This document shows, piece by piece, positions 16,142 through 23,992 of a DNA stretch of 33,474 bases. The stretch is from positions 1-33,474 of the forward strand of contig JAHAYX010000001.1 of assembly GCA_018384365.1 (NCBI GenBank). Direction: 5' to 3'. Numbering within the stretch: position 1 is the stretch's first letter; each line of letters opens with the position of its first letter. The position numbers were made by a program, and so were the translations under genes. Origin of the DNA: Clostridiaceae bacterium (GTDB lineage Bacteria; Bacillota; Clostridia; Oscillospirales; QAMX01). Below the pieces are notes generated by a model, which saw only the letters and a program-made list of their open reading frames with translations, did no database searches and had not been told where the DNA came from.

Positions 16142-16971
16142 TCCCTGTCCTCCAGCGCTTCCTTGCGTTCTCTGCCCTCACGCAGCAGACGGCGCAGCCC
16201 TTCGCTGTCGCCGCCGCGGATGGCCATGGCATATTCCAAAAGCCGCGCGGCCAGTCCTTCCACTTCCTCCGCCAGATAATCCGGGTTATCCAGGAAAAGT
16301 TCCGTCCACATATCCTCGTTCAGCCAGGCAACACGCGTCATATCGCGGAAGCTTCCGGCCGAAAAGCCGCGGTGCCGCTGTGCCGCCGGGGTTTTGACGT
16401 AGGCGCTCGACAGCACGTGCGCAAGCTGCGAGGTATAGGCAATCATATAATCGTGCTCCTCCGCGGTGGATATGGCGATATTTCCAAACCCCGCGTCCAT
16501 GACCACACGCCGCACGGTTTCCAGCACCTCCGGCGCCGTGTCGCTGTGCGGCACCAGGATCATGGAAGCATTCTGGAAAAGATCGCCGCGGCTGTATTCC
16601 CAGCCGACGCGGGCCAGACCTGCCATGGGGTGTCCGCCAATGTAGTGAAATCCATGTGCTTCGGCAACGGGCAGGATTCCGGCCTCCACCACGCGCTTCA
16701 CGCCGCACAGATCCACAACGATTGCGCCCTTTTGGAACTGCTCCGCGTGCTCCCGCACGTAATCCACCGCGCGCTGCGGGAACAGGCCCAGCAGGATCAG
16801 TTCACACGTGCCAATGGTCTTTTCATCCAGTGCGGCGGTGAGTACATGGGAGTTCAAGGCCTCCTCCATCACGTCCTGACGCAAATCCGCGCCATAGATC
16901 GTGTGTTTGGCAGAAAGCGCCTTGGCCATGGAGCCGCCGATCAGGCCCAGTCCGACAATTCCGATTTTCAT
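16138..16971 (-). CDS. tyrA: Prephenate dehydrogenase
   Basis: This 277-residue protein oxidatively decarboxylates prephenate to 4-hydroxyphenylpyruvate, the tyrosine branch. It opens with the dinucleotide fold KIGIVGLGLIGGSMAKAL, then VVDLCGVKR, and the prephenate-binding IGGHPMAGLARVGWEYSRGDLF with the catalytic histidine. The helical C-terminal dimerisation domain contains TSQLAHVLSSAYV. No ACT or chorismate mutase domain is attached, so it is the monofunctional type. It overlaps aroF and aroB by four bases each. Confidence 0.95.
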   Translation of the reverse strand: MKIGIVGLGLIGGSMAKALSAKHTIYGADLRQDVMEEALNSHVLTAALDEKTIGTCELILLGLFPQRAVDYVREHAEQFQKGAIVVDLCGVKRVVEAGILPVAEAHGFHYIGGHPMAGLARVGWEYSRGDLFQNASMILVPHSDTAPEVLETVRRVVMDAGFGNIAISTAEEHDYMIAYTSQLAHVLSSAYVKTPAAQRHRGFSAGSFRDMTRVAWLNEDMWTELFLDNPDYLAEEVEGLAARLLEYAMAIRGGDSEGLRRLLREGRERKEALEDRE

Positions 16972-17984
16972 GCTTCCGCCCCGCCGTGTACTACGGATAC
17001 AATCCGGTCGACATCCTTTTTCAGATCAAGGAATGCCTCCGGCGTCAGGGACTGCGGACCGTCGCAAAGTGCGTGTGCGGGGTCGTTGTGCACTTCGATA
17101 ATCAGGCCGTCCGCGCCGGCAGCAGCCGCTGCAAGGGACATGGGCTTGACAAACTTTGCAATGCCCGTTCCGTGGCTCGGGTCGAGAATGACAGGCAGAT
17201 GCGTGCGGGATTTCAGTACCGGGATGGCCGACACGTCCAGCGTATTGCGCGTATAGGTTTCAAAGGTGCGGATGCCGCGTTCGCAGAGGATCACGCGTTC
17301 GTTGCCGCCCGCCATGATGTATTCCGCACTCATCAGCAGTTCCTCCAGCGTGCTGGAAAGACCGCGCTTTAAGAGAATCGGCTTGTCCACATGGCCCATT
17401 TCCTTCAACAGTTCGAAGTTTTGCATATTACGCGCGCCGACCTGGATCACATCGACCTCGTCAAAGTATTTCAGCTGGGAAAGGTCCATGATTTCCGTCA
17501 CGATCGGCAGTCCGGAGGCCTTCTTTGCCTCAACCAGCAGGCGGATGCCCTCCGCGCCGAGTCCCTGGAAGGAATACGGCGAGGTGCGCGGTTTGAAAGC
17601 GCCGCCGCGCAGCATACCGGCGCCCGCTTTTGCCACGGCATTCGCCACATCGCAGATCTGTTCCTCTGTCTCAACCGAGCAGGGGCCCGCAATGCACAGG
17701 AAATTGCCGCCGCCGATTTTGGCATTGCCCACTTCAATCACGGTGTCGTCCGGATGGAATTTGCGGTTTGCATTTTTATAGGGTTCCTGAATCCGCTGCA
17801 CATTTTCCACAATATCGAGCGCCTTGATCATATCAATGTCCAGGCGCGACGTATCACCGATCAGACCAAGAATCGTCTGGAGTGAGCCTTCGGAAACATG
17901 GACATCCACGCCCATACCGCGGAACCAGGAGATCAGCTGGCTGACCTGTTCTTTTCTGACGCTTGCTTTGAGCTGTACAATCAT
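16968..17984 (-). CDS. aroF: DAHP synthase (type I-beta, with N-terminal regulatory domain)
   Basis: This 338-residue protein condenses PEP and erythrose-4-phosphate, the entry to the shikimate pathway. Residues 1-~70 form a ferredoxin-like domain as in the Thermotoga-type enzyme, where it mediates allosteric inhibition by Tyr and Phe. The barrel carries CIAGPCSVE, KPRTSPYSFQGLG, QVGARNMQNFELLKE, KRGLSSTLEE, ILCERGIRTFE, VILDPSHGTG and EVHNDPAHALCDGPQSL, including the metal-binding Cys, His, Glu and Asp. ATG 17982-17984 has AAAGGAAG nine bases upstream. It is the first structural gene after the attenuator leader, as expected if pathway entry is controlled by aromatic amino acid supply. The symbol is functional; aroG would serve equally. 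Confidence 0.96.
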   Translation of the reverse strand: MIVQLKASVRKEQVSQLISWFRGMGVDVHVSEGSLQTILGLIGDTSRLDIDMIKALDIVENVQRIQEPYKNANRKFHPDDTVIEVGNAKIGGGNFLCIAGPCSVETEEQICDVANAVAKAGAGMLRGGAFKPRTSPYSFQGLGAEGIRLLVEAKKASGLPIVTEIMDLSQLKYFDEVDVIQVGARNMQNFELLKEMGHVDKPILLKRGLSSTLEELLMSAEYIMAGGNERVILCERGIRTFETYTRNTLDVSAIPVLKSRTHLPVILDPSHGTGIAKFVKPMSLAAAAAGADGLIIEVHNDPAHALCDGPQSLTPEAFLDLKKDVDRIVSVVHGGAEA

Positions 17985-18015
17985 GGTTACTTACTTCCTT
18001 TCGTTTGAAACCAAC

Positions 18016-18048
18016 TAAAAAAGCCCCGCAGCGAGTATGCTGCGAGGC
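18016..18048 (-). terminator. Attenuator terminator of the aromatic operon
   Basis: On the minus strand, GCCTCGCAGC and GCTGCGGGGC (one U-G pair) enclose the loop ATACTC and are followed by six U. It lies 21 bp after the leader ORF stop and 32 bp before the aroF start. Its 5' arm plus loop can pair instead with codons 26-30 of the leader ORF, so it is a conditional terminator. Confidence 0.93.
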
Positions 18049-18068
18049 TTCATTCATGGCGTTTTTTC

Positions 18069-18185
18069 TTACACACCAGCCGGAGCTTCTTCATTTGCAG
18101 ACATACTCGAATAGGCCTTGCCCATAAAGTAAGCAAAGCCAAAATAATAGGTAAAGTATGAAACTGCAAGAAGATTTTGATTCAT
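18069..18185 (-). CDS. Tyr/Phe-rich leader peptide of the aromatic operon (38 aa)
   Basis: An ORF too short for routine calling starts at ATG 18183-18185 with CGGAG six bases upstream and ends at TAA 18069-18071. Residues 9-20 are SYFTYYFGFAYF; overall it has five Tyr and four Phe in 16 residues (10-25) and no Trp. Both codons for each amino acid occur. Its position is what a leader peptide needs: about 25 bases after a promoter and directly before a terminator whose arms are complementary to the ORF's own codons 26-30 and, at one remove, codons 7-10. The peptide itself probably has no function; its translation rate reports charging of tRNA-Tyr and tRNA-Phe. It is a direct reading of the sequence, while the regulatory role is inference from architecture. 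Confidence 0.9.
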   Translation of the reverse strand: MNQNLLAVSYFTYYFGFAYFMGKAYSSMSANEEAPAGV

Positions 18186-18216
18186 AACAATCTCCGTCCG
18201 GTCATTTTACTTCTTT

Positions 18217-18245
18217 AGCATACCACATCAAAATCTGTTTGTAAA
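18217..18245 (-). promoter_or_regulatory. Promoter of the aromatic leader and operon
   Basis: Reading the minus strand, TTTACA and TATGCT are 17 bp apart, placing the start of transcription near 18210, about 25 bases before the leader ATG. It is divergent from the promoter of the acetyltransferase gene. Confidence 0.75.
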
Positions 18246-18288
18246 TAGAAAATTTTCATAATTGATTTTTCCCCTGCTGCCGTATTCC

Positions 18289-18317
18289 TTGTCTATTTGC
18301 AAAAAAACATGTATAAT
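18289..18317 (+). promoter_or_regulatory. Promoter of the acetyltransferase gene
   Basis: TTGTCT (18289-18294) and TATAAT (18312-18317) are 17 bp apart, with the -10 ending about 60 bp before the GNAT start. Confidence 0.75.
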
Positions 18318-18378
18318 ATACCCTGTAATCCGTTATACGAAGGAACCAAACGGATATTTTCGTTATAGGAGAGATCAT

Positions 18379-18813
18379 ATGATCCGCGAACTTCTTCCAC
18401 AGGACTTAGAGAGCCTGCTCAAGCTTTATACGCATCTGCACGCCAACCCCATACCAGACCCATCACCGTCGCTTGATGCACTGTGGCAGGAGATCATGAC
18501 AGACCCCCGGCATCACATCATCGGCGCCTGGGAAAACGGGCATCTTGCGGCATCCTGTGTATGCATTGTTGTGCCAAACTTGACGCACGGGCAAAGGCCC
18601 TATGCACTAATCGAAAATGTCGTGACCGATCCCGCATACCGCAGACGCGGCCTTGCAACGGCGTGTCTTGACGCCGCGTGCGGCATCGCACACGCTGCGG
18701 ATTGTTATAAGGTAATGCTGCTGACGGGTTCCAAACAGGAATCCACCCTTCGGTTCTATGAAAAAGCCGGCTTTAACCGCCAGGATAAAACCGCGTTTAT
18801 CCGCTGGCTGTGA
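18379..18813 (+). CDS. GNAT-family N-acetyltransferase
   Basis: A 144-residue single-domain GNAT protein. ENVVTDPAYRRRGLATACLDAACG is the acetyl-CoA-binding motif A (RRRGLA), and ESTLRFYEKAGFNRQDKTAF is the usual C-terminal motif. It transfers an acetyl group from acetyl-CoA to an unknown amine acceptor. ATG 18379 has AGGAGAG a few bases upstream; the longer open frame to 18262 covers the promoter and is not used. It lies 82 bp before the pyrophosphatase gene on the same strand with no clear terminator, so the two may be co-transcribed. Confidence 0.9.
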   Translation: MIRELLPQDLESLLKLYTHLHANPIPDPSPSLDALWQEIMTDPRHHIIGAWENGHLAASCVCIVVPNLTHGQRPYALIENVVTDPAYRRRGLATACLDAACGIAHAADCYKVMLLTGSKQESTLRFYEKAGFNRQDKTAFIRWL

Positions 18814-18895
18814 TAAATGTTTGCACCTGCCGGTCTTCCCATGCCGGGATACCCGCGGCGTTTGTCCGTACAGTTTGTGAGCAAAGGAGATGCTT

Positions 18896-19420
18896 ATGCA
18901 GTCAACAATTGTAGAAGCCCGCATCGAGATTCCGATGGGCAGCCAGAACAAATACGAAATCGACCACAAAACCGGCAAGATCAAGCTCGACCGCGTGCTC
19001 TATTCCGCAGCCTTTTACCCCGTGGAATACGGCTTCCTTGAGGACACGCTGAGTATGGACGGCGACGCGCTGGACATCCTTGTCCTGACCTCTGCGCCCA
19101 CCTTCCCGGGATGTTATATCGACTCGCGCATCATCGGCGGCATGGACATGATCGACAGCGGTGAATTCGACGTCAAGATTCTCGCCGTGAACGTCGGTGA
19201 TCCCCGGTACGAGCATGTCAAAACGCTCGATGATCTGCCGCCGCACCTGCTGCGTGAGCTTCAGAACTTTTTCTCTACCTATAAGACGCTTCAGGGCAAG
19301 GAAACGGTAGTCAAACGCTTTTTTGATATTGAAACAGCGCTCGCAATTTTAGAAGAGTCGCGCGTGCGGTATCAGAAGAGCCTTCATGAAATGCAAACCG
19401 AAAAAGAGGAAACCCTATGA
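18896..19420 (+). CDS. ppa: Inorganic pyrophosphatase (family I)
   Basis: A 174-residue protein hydrolysing pyrophosphate to phosphate, which pulls biosynthetic reactions such as tRNA charging forward. Typical residues are EIPMGSQNKYEIDHKTG, YPVEYGFLEDTLSMDGDALDILVL (the Asp cluster binding Mg), and KRFFDIETA near the end. Length agrees with the hexameric prokaryotic enzyme. ATG 18896 is preferred because AAAGGAG lies six bases upstream; ATG 18890 is too close to it. The stop overlaps the next gene by four bases. Confidence 0.95.
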   Translation: MQSTIVEARIEIPMGSQNKYEIDHKTGKIKLDRVLYSAAFYPVEYGFLEDTLSMDGDALDILVLTSAPTFPGCYIDSRIIGGMDMIDSGEFDVKILAVNVGDPRYEHVKTLDDLPPHLLRELQNFFSTYKTLQGKETVVKRFFDIETALAILEESRVRYQKSLHEMQTEKEETL

Positions 19421-20583
19421 CCATACGTTTATTTGACAAAGACAGCCATATGCGCGAATTTGACGCCGCAGTGTGTTCGTGCGAGCCGGGGAAAAACGGC
19501 ACCTATCTCGTCACGCTCGACCGGACGGCCTTTTTCCCGGAGGCAGGCGGCCAGCCCGCCGACACCGGCGTGCTTGGCGCCGCACACGTGCTGGACGCAC
19601 ATGAGCGCGGCGGCGAAATTGTACACACAGTCGACGCACCGCTGACACCCGGCGAGACCGTGCACGGCGCGCTTGACTGGGAGCCGCGCCTGCGCCGTAT
19701 GCAGAACCATTCCGGCGAGCATATCGTGTCTGGATTGATCTACCGCGACTATGGCTTTGCAAACGTGGGCTTCCACATTGGCAGCCGGGATGTGACGCTC
19801 GACTTCGACGGTGTGATCGAGCGTGAGGAGCTGCGGCGCATTGAGTATCTGGCCAATGTTGCCGTTGCGGAAAACGTGGCGGTCACGGCGGAATATCCCG
19901 CGCCGGAAACGCTCGCCACGCTGCATTACCGCAGCAAACTGGATTTGACCGAAAACGTGCGTATCGTCACGATTGCGGGCTACGACTGCTGCGCCTGCTG
20001 TGCGCCGCACGTGAAGCGCACGGGCGAGATCGGCATGATTAAGTTGCTGGACTATATTCATTATAAAGGCGGCATCCGCATCCATATGCAGTGCGGTCTG
20101 GACGCCGTGGATGATTTTAACGAGAAATATGACAACGTCGCGCAGATCGCAGCCTCGCTCTCTGTGAAGCAATGCGATGCGGCGGCAGCCGTCGCGCGGC
20201 TTTCCGACGCCATGGCAGCACAGAAGCAGACCATCGCAGAGCTGAAACGCGAGCTTGTGCGGGCAAAACTGGCGCTTGTCGCGCCGTCGGAGGCAGGGCT
20301 TCTGCTGTTTGAGCCGTCGCTCGACATGGATGGACTGCGCGCGCTTGCCGAAGGCGCGTCGCGCGTGCGCGGCGGCGTCTGCGCCGTATTTGCAGGACGC
20401 GACGGCGCGGGGTATCAGTACGCGGCGGCCGCGCAGGGGCAGGAGATGCGTGCCTTTGCAAAGGAACTCAATACTGCGCTGGCAGGACGCGGCGGCGGCA
20501 GCGCAGCCCTGATTCAGGGCAGTGCCGCGGCAGGTGCCGAAGCCATCCGTACATTTTTCCGGGCGCACGGTGCGGACATCTGA
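19417..20583 (+). CDS. AlaX-type alanyl-tRNA editing protein with DHHA1 domain
   Basis: A 388-residue free-standing relative of the AlaRS editing region, expected to deacylate Ser- or Gly-tRNA-Ala. The N-terminal half has FFPEAGGQPADTG, the zinc motif HSGEH near residue 95, and the second zinc motif in CCACCAPHVKRTGEIGMIKL. A coiled-coil-like segment (~235-290) is followed by a DHHA1-like domain whose glycine loop reads AGRGGGSAALIQGSA. This long form (AlaX-L) matches the C-terminal part of AlaRS. HSGEH replaces the commoner HTATH but keeps both histidines. Its ATG overlaps the ppa stop, so the two are translationally coupled. Confidence 0.9.
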   Translation: MTIRLFDKDSHMREFDAAVCSCEPGKNGTYLVTLDRTAFFPEAGGQPADTGVLGAAHVLDAHERGGEIVHTVDAPLTPGETVHGALDWEPRLRRMQNHSGEHIVSGLIYRDYGFANVGFHIGSRDVTLDFDGVIEREELRRIEYLANVAVAENVAVTAEYPAPETLATLHYRSKLDLTENVRIVTIAGYDCCACCAPHVKRTGEIGMIKLLDYIHYKGGIRIHMQCGLDAVDDFNEKYDNVAQIAASLSVKQCDAAAAVARLSDAMAAQKQTIAELKRELVRAKLALVAPSEAGLLLFEPSLDMDGLRALAEGASRVRGGVCAVFAGRDGAGYQYAAAAQGQEMRAFAKELNTALAGRGGGSAALIQGSAAAGAEAIRTFFRAHGADI

Positions 20584-20699
20584 CAGGTATCACGTACATT
20601 CGTATAATCGACCGGTTTTACGAGATCCTGCGCAGCGTGGTTTGAAAGGATGACAGCACGTGCGGCCGAAAAAGCCGAACTGCCCTTTATAAATAAGAA

Positions 20700-20736
20700 A
20701 AGGACGCTCCTGCTTCCGGCAGGGGCGTCCTTCTTT
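20700..20736 (+). terminator. Terminator after the AlaX gene
   Basis: A 14-bp stem with one G-U pair (AAGGACGCTCCTGC / GCAGGGGCGTCCTT) around TTCCG is followed by CTTTT. A-rich sequence on the other side lets it serve the convergent membrane-protein gene as well. The 116 bp before it hold no gene. Confidence 0.85.
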
Positions 20737-20757
20737 TGACACTGCATAGATCGAACG

Positions 20758-22089
20758 TCACGATTTCTTTTTGAATTTGTCAAACAGGCGTTTCACAAGG
20801 CCGTTTGGTTTGTCCCGCATTTTGGGTTTGGACGGCAGCATAACACGTTCGCCGGTTTCGGGATCGATTTCCTGCACACCGGCATACGCCGTGGACTCGA
20901 CCGGCAGCGATTTGCGCTGGAGCGAACGCTTGCACAGCGCCGCGATCAGGCTCAGCAGCAGCGCGAACAGCGGTACGCCGATAATCATGCCCATAAATCC
21001 GAACAGGCCGCTGAAGAAAAGAATCGAAAACATCACCCAAAAGCTCGAAAGGCCGACCGACCCGCCAATGATACGCGGTCCCAGCACGTTGCCGTCAAAC
21101 TGCTGCAGAACAATCACAAAAATCACAAAATAAAGGCACTGCATGGGACTCACCGTGAGGATCAGCAGAGCGCTGGGGACTGCGCCGATGAACGGACCGA
21201 AAAACGGGATGATATTGGTCACACCGATGATGACGCTGACCAGCATAGCATACGGCATATTGACAACCGACATGAAGAAATAACTGATGAATCCGATAAT
21301 CAGAGAATCCAGCAGCTTGCCGGTGATAAATCCACTGAACGTTCTATGCACAAAACGGACGTTATCCAGAAATACATTGGCCGTTTTCACGCTGAATACG
21401 CTGTATACCAGCTTTTTCGACTGCGCTGCAAACAAATTCTTGCTCACCAGCATATAAATCGCGGCAATCAAGCCGATCAGTGCATTTTTCAGGAAAGTAA
21501 AGGTCCCGGTCAGCGTGCCGATAATGCCGTTTGAAAGGCCATTGACCACCTTCGTAACATGCGGCAGCAGATAGGTTTCGGCCCAGGTATTGAGATTGCC
21601 CACATAGCGCTCGATGATATCCGTCACCGTTGCTTCGATCTCAGGATTGTCGTGCAGCAGCTTTTCCGCCCAATTCATAATACGTTTTCCGGTTTCCGGC
21701 GCGCTTCGCACGATGGAAACGATGCTTTGACCCAATTCCGGCAGAACCAGGAAGCCGAATCCGATTACCAGCGCCAAAAAGAACACCATAGTCAGAATCA
21801 CGGATATTGCATTGTTCACGACACGCAGTCTGCGCGCGGCCTTTTCGGACCTTTCTTTTTTAAAGAACAGCTTGTGAAACAGGTTCAGCAGGAAATTATA
21901 GACCGGCAGCAGCAGGTATGCCAGCACAAAGCCATACAGAAACGGCGTCAGGATCCGCCAGATCATCAGGCAGAAATCCTTGATCACTTCAAACTTGAAT
22001 ATTGCAAAGACAAGAAGGATGCTGGCAGCCGCCACGCAAAACGCGATTACGCCGATCAGGATATATCGATTCCGGGTTTCATGGTCCAT
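20758..22089 (-). CDS. AI-2E family transporter (UPF0118/PerM-like membrane protein)
   Basis: A 443-residue protein with about eight membrane segments: two to three near the N-terminus, one at ~95-120, a ~100-residue soluble stretch, and a C-terminal block of five. The signature region MPYAMLVSVIIGVTNIIPFFGPFIGAVPSALLIL and FDGNVLGPRIIGGSVGLSSFWVMFSIL is characteristic of the family. Members have been linked to AI-2 export, sodium/proton exchange and envelope functions; the substrate here cannot be told. The C-terminal ~60 residues are charged and cytoplasmic, ending in a lysine cluster. The ATG has AAAGGA ten bases upstream. It is transcribed alone. Confidence 0.9.
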   Translation of the reverse strand: MDHETRNRYILIGVIAFCVAAASILLVFAIFKFEVIKDFCLMIWRILTPFLYGFVLAYLLLPVYNFLLNLFHKLFFKKERSEKAARRLRVVNNAISVILTMVFFLALVIGFGFLVLPELGQSIVSIVRSAPETGKRIMNWAEKLLHDNPEIEATVTDIIERYVGNLNTWAETYLLPHVTKVVNGLSNGIIGTLTGTFTFLKNALIGLIAAIYMLVSKNLFAAQSKKLVYSVFSVKTANVFLDNVRFVHRTFSGFITGKLLDSLIIGFISYFFMSVVNMPYAMLVSVIIGVTNIIPFFGPFIGAVPSALLILTVSPMQCLYFVIFVIVLQQFDGNVLGPRIIGGSVGLSSFWVMFSILFFSGLFGFMGMIIGVPLFALLLSLIAALCKRSLQRKSLPVESTAYAGVQEIDPETGERVMLPSKPKMRDKPNGLVKRLFDKFKKKS

Positions 22090-22117
22090 GCAGGTCGTGT
22101 CCTTTCGTGTTTTTCTT

Positions 22118-22147
22118 ATTGTAACACATTCACCGGACGCACGACAA
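22118..22147 (-). promoter_or_regulatory. Probable promoter of the AI-2E family gene
   Basis: On the minus strand TTGTCG and TACAAT are 18 bp apart, ending about 28 bp before the start codon. Confidence 0.5.
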
Positions 22148-22252
22148 CACTGTTTTTTGCTTTTTCTTGTGTATTATAGATAGTTTCATACAGGGATTCC
22201 TGCCGGTTATTCTGTAACATGAATAAACTTTGCGAATTTCTCAAATTAGGGC

Positions 22253-22280
22253 TTGCATATTATTCGTAGGTGTGTATAAT
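22253..22280 (+). promoter_or_regulatory. Promoter of the amino acid ABC transporter operon
   Basis: TTGCAT (22253-22258) and TATAAT (22275-22280) are 16 bp apart; the -10 ends 59 bp before the binding-protein start. No operator or riboswitch is visible in the short leader. Confidence 0.75.
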
Positions 22281-22339
22281 AAATACATCAACTGATTCAC
22301 GCGTCCGCGTGATCACAATATATTGGGAGGAACCAAAAA

Positions 22340-23212
22340 ATGAAAAAGTTCAGTAAGATTTTAGCGCTTGTTTTAGCGGCTGTTATGATGCTCGTCCTGT
22401 TCGCCGGCTGCCAGTCCGGTGACGAAGCCGCAAACGGCGGCGACGAAAAGAAAGTCCTGACCGTTGCGCTTTCCCCGGACTTCTCTCCGATGGAATTTGT
22501 TGACACTTCCAAGTCCGGCCAGGATCAGTATGTTGGCTTTGACGTGATGCTTGCCAAGTTCATCGCAGAAGAGCTCGGTATGGAGCTTGAGATCAAGGCC
22601 ATGTCCTTCGATGCCTGCCAGACCGCCGTTCAGCTCGGCAGCGTGGATATGTCCATCTCCGGTTATTCCTGGACCGCAGAGCGCGCCGAAAACTATCTCC
22701 TTTCCGATTACTACTATGCCGGTGAAAACGAGACCGAGCAGACCCTGATTGTTCCGGCTGACAAGGCTGGTACCTATACCTCCATCGACGATTTTGCAGG
22801 CCTTATCGTCGCAGCCCAGGCCGCTTCCCTGCAGATGAACCTCTGCAATGAACAGCTGCCGGAAGACTGCACCATTAAAGAGTTCAAGGCCATTGACGAC
22901 GCCGTTCTTGCTCTGAAGACCGGTAAGGTTGACGCAGTGGCAGTTGCCATCGGCAACGGCGAAGCAATCATCGCGAGCAACCCCGATATCGGCATGGCGG
23001 GCGTGAACTTCGCGGTTGACGAGGCTTCCGAGAACAACCTCATCCTCCTCAACAAGGAAGACACCGAACTGCTCGAGAAGGTCAATGCAGCTCTGGCAAA
23101 GGCTTATGAGTCCGGTCTGTACGGCGAGTGGTATGCAGAAGCCAAGGAGCTTGCCGGTATTGAAACCGCTTCCGAGGTTTCCTACGACGACGACGGCAAC
23201 GTTGCCGAATAA
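22340..23212 (+). CDS. Amino acid ABC transporter substrate-binding lipoprotein
   Basis: A 290-residue extracellular lipoprotein. A lysine start, hydrophobic core and lipobox LFAGC (Cys24) give a lipoprotein signal. The mature part is a family 3 solute-binding protein: LTVALSPDFSPMEFVD, YVGFDVMLAKFIAEELGMELEIK, VDMSISGYSWTAER and TGKVDAVAVAIGN. It has the usual two-lobed Venus-flytrap length. The family binds polar or charged amino acids such as glutamine, arginine, histidine or cystine; the pocket does not settle which. The start has GGGAGG nearby. It is the first gene of the operon, followed by an intercistronic hairpin and then the permease. Confidence 0.93.
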   Translation: MKKFSKILALVLAAVMMLVLFAGCQSGDEAANGGDEKKVLTVALSPDFSPMEFVDTSKSGQDQYVGFDVMLAKFIAEELGMELEIKAMSFDACQTAVQLGSVDMSISGYSWTAERAENYLLSDYYYAGENETEQTLIVPADKAGTYTSIDDFAGLIVAAQAASLQMNLCNEQLPEDCTIKEFKAIDDAVLALKTGKVDAVAVAIGNGEAIIASNPDIGMAGVNFAVDEASENNLILLNKEDTELLEKVNAALAKAYESGLYGEWYAEAKELAGIETASEVSYDDDGNVAE

Positions 23213-23249
23213 CAACCAGTAAGTAATCCTGCCCTTACGGCAAACGTAT

Positions 23250-23275
23250 ATGGCCGGCGACTAACCGCCGGCCAT
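23250..23275 (+). other. Intercistronic hairpin between binding protein and permease genes
   Basis: A perfect 10-bp stem (ATGGCCGGCG / CGCCGGCCAT) around ACTAAC without a following T run. By analogy with other ABC operons it may protect the upstream mRNA and give more binding protein than permease. That role is inference. Confidence 0.7.
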
Positions 23276-23308
23276 GTCGGCTATCATTACATAAGTGGAG
23301 GCTGAACA

Positions 23309-23992
23309 GTGTCATTCATTACTTTTTGTGAGAATATCGCAAAGATCCTGTCCAAGTACTGGCAGGTCTTTCTGATAGAGGGCGTCAGCTATACCTTATT
23401 GCTGTCCGCCATCACCGTTTTCTTCGGCGCCATCCTGGGTTCTCTGCTGGCTCTGGGCAAAATGTCCCGTCTCAAGCTCCTGCGCGGCGTGATCACCGGT
23501 TTTGTGGAAATCATCCGCGGTACGCCAATCCTCCTGCAGCTTTATTTCGGTTATTTCATCATCCCGATGGCAGTGCCGTTTCTGAATTTGACGGACTTCC
23601 AGGCCATCTCCATCGCCCTGATTATCAACAGCGCAGCCTATGTATCGGAGGTCATCCGTTCCGGCATCCAGGCCGTTGATCACGGCCAGGTGGAAGCGGC
23701 GCGCAGCCTTGGCCTGAACGGCCGCCAGACGATGCTGCACATCATCCTGCCGCAGGCCATCAAAAACATTCTCCCGGCGCTCGGAAACGAATTCATTATG
23801 ATTATCAAAGAGACCTCCCTTGCCTCTACCTTCTTCATCGGCGACCTCATGACCTCTTATCTGAAGGTCAAAGGCGCAACATGGCTCAACCTGGAGTGCC
23901 TGTTGATCGTCGGCGTTATTTACTTTGTCATTACATTCACGCTCAGCAAGGTTGTTGCTGCATTTGAAAGGAGGATGAGGGCCGGTGAATAA
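23309..23992 (+). CDS. Amino acid ABC transporter permease
   Basis: A 227-residue inner-membrane protein of the HisM/GlnP type with about five membrane helices. [14 protein letters not shown] and the EAA loop [25 protein letters not shown], which docks the ATPase, are clear. It starts at GTG 23309 with GGAGG seven bases upstream; no in-frame ATG lies close enough. It overlaps the ATPase gene by eight bases. As only one permease gene is present, it probably works as a homodimer. Confidence 0.94.
   Translation: MSFITFCENIAKILSKYWQVFLIEGVSYTLLLSAITVFFGAILGSLLALGKMSRLKLLRGVITGFVEIIRGTPILLQLYFGYFIIPMAVPFLNLTDFQAISIALIINSAAYVSEVIRSGIQAVDHGQVEAARSLGLNGRQTMLHIILPQAIKNILPALGNEFIMIIKETSLASTFFIGDLMTSYLKVKGATWLNLECLLIVGVIYFVITFTLSKVVAAFERRMRAGE

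Larger units (their letters stand above)
18016..18185 (-). promoter_or_regulatory. Ribosome-mediated attenuator with alternative pairings
   Basis: Four segments are visible in transcript order. Segment 1 (18167-18155) reads GCAG-TTT-CATACT. Segment 2 (18109-18097) reads CGAGTATG-T-CTGC. Segment 3 (18043-18032) reads GCAGCATACTCG. Segment 4 is the 3' arm of the terminator. Segments 1:2 pair over CATACT/AGTATG and GCAG/CTGC; 2:3 pair over eight plus four bases with one bulge; 3:4 is the terminator. A ribosome stalled on the Tyr/Phe codons would cover segment 1, free segment 2 to hold segment 3, and prevent termination. A ribosome that proceeds to the stop covers segment 2 and allows termination; with no ribosome, 1:2 also favours termination. 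Confidence 0.85.
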
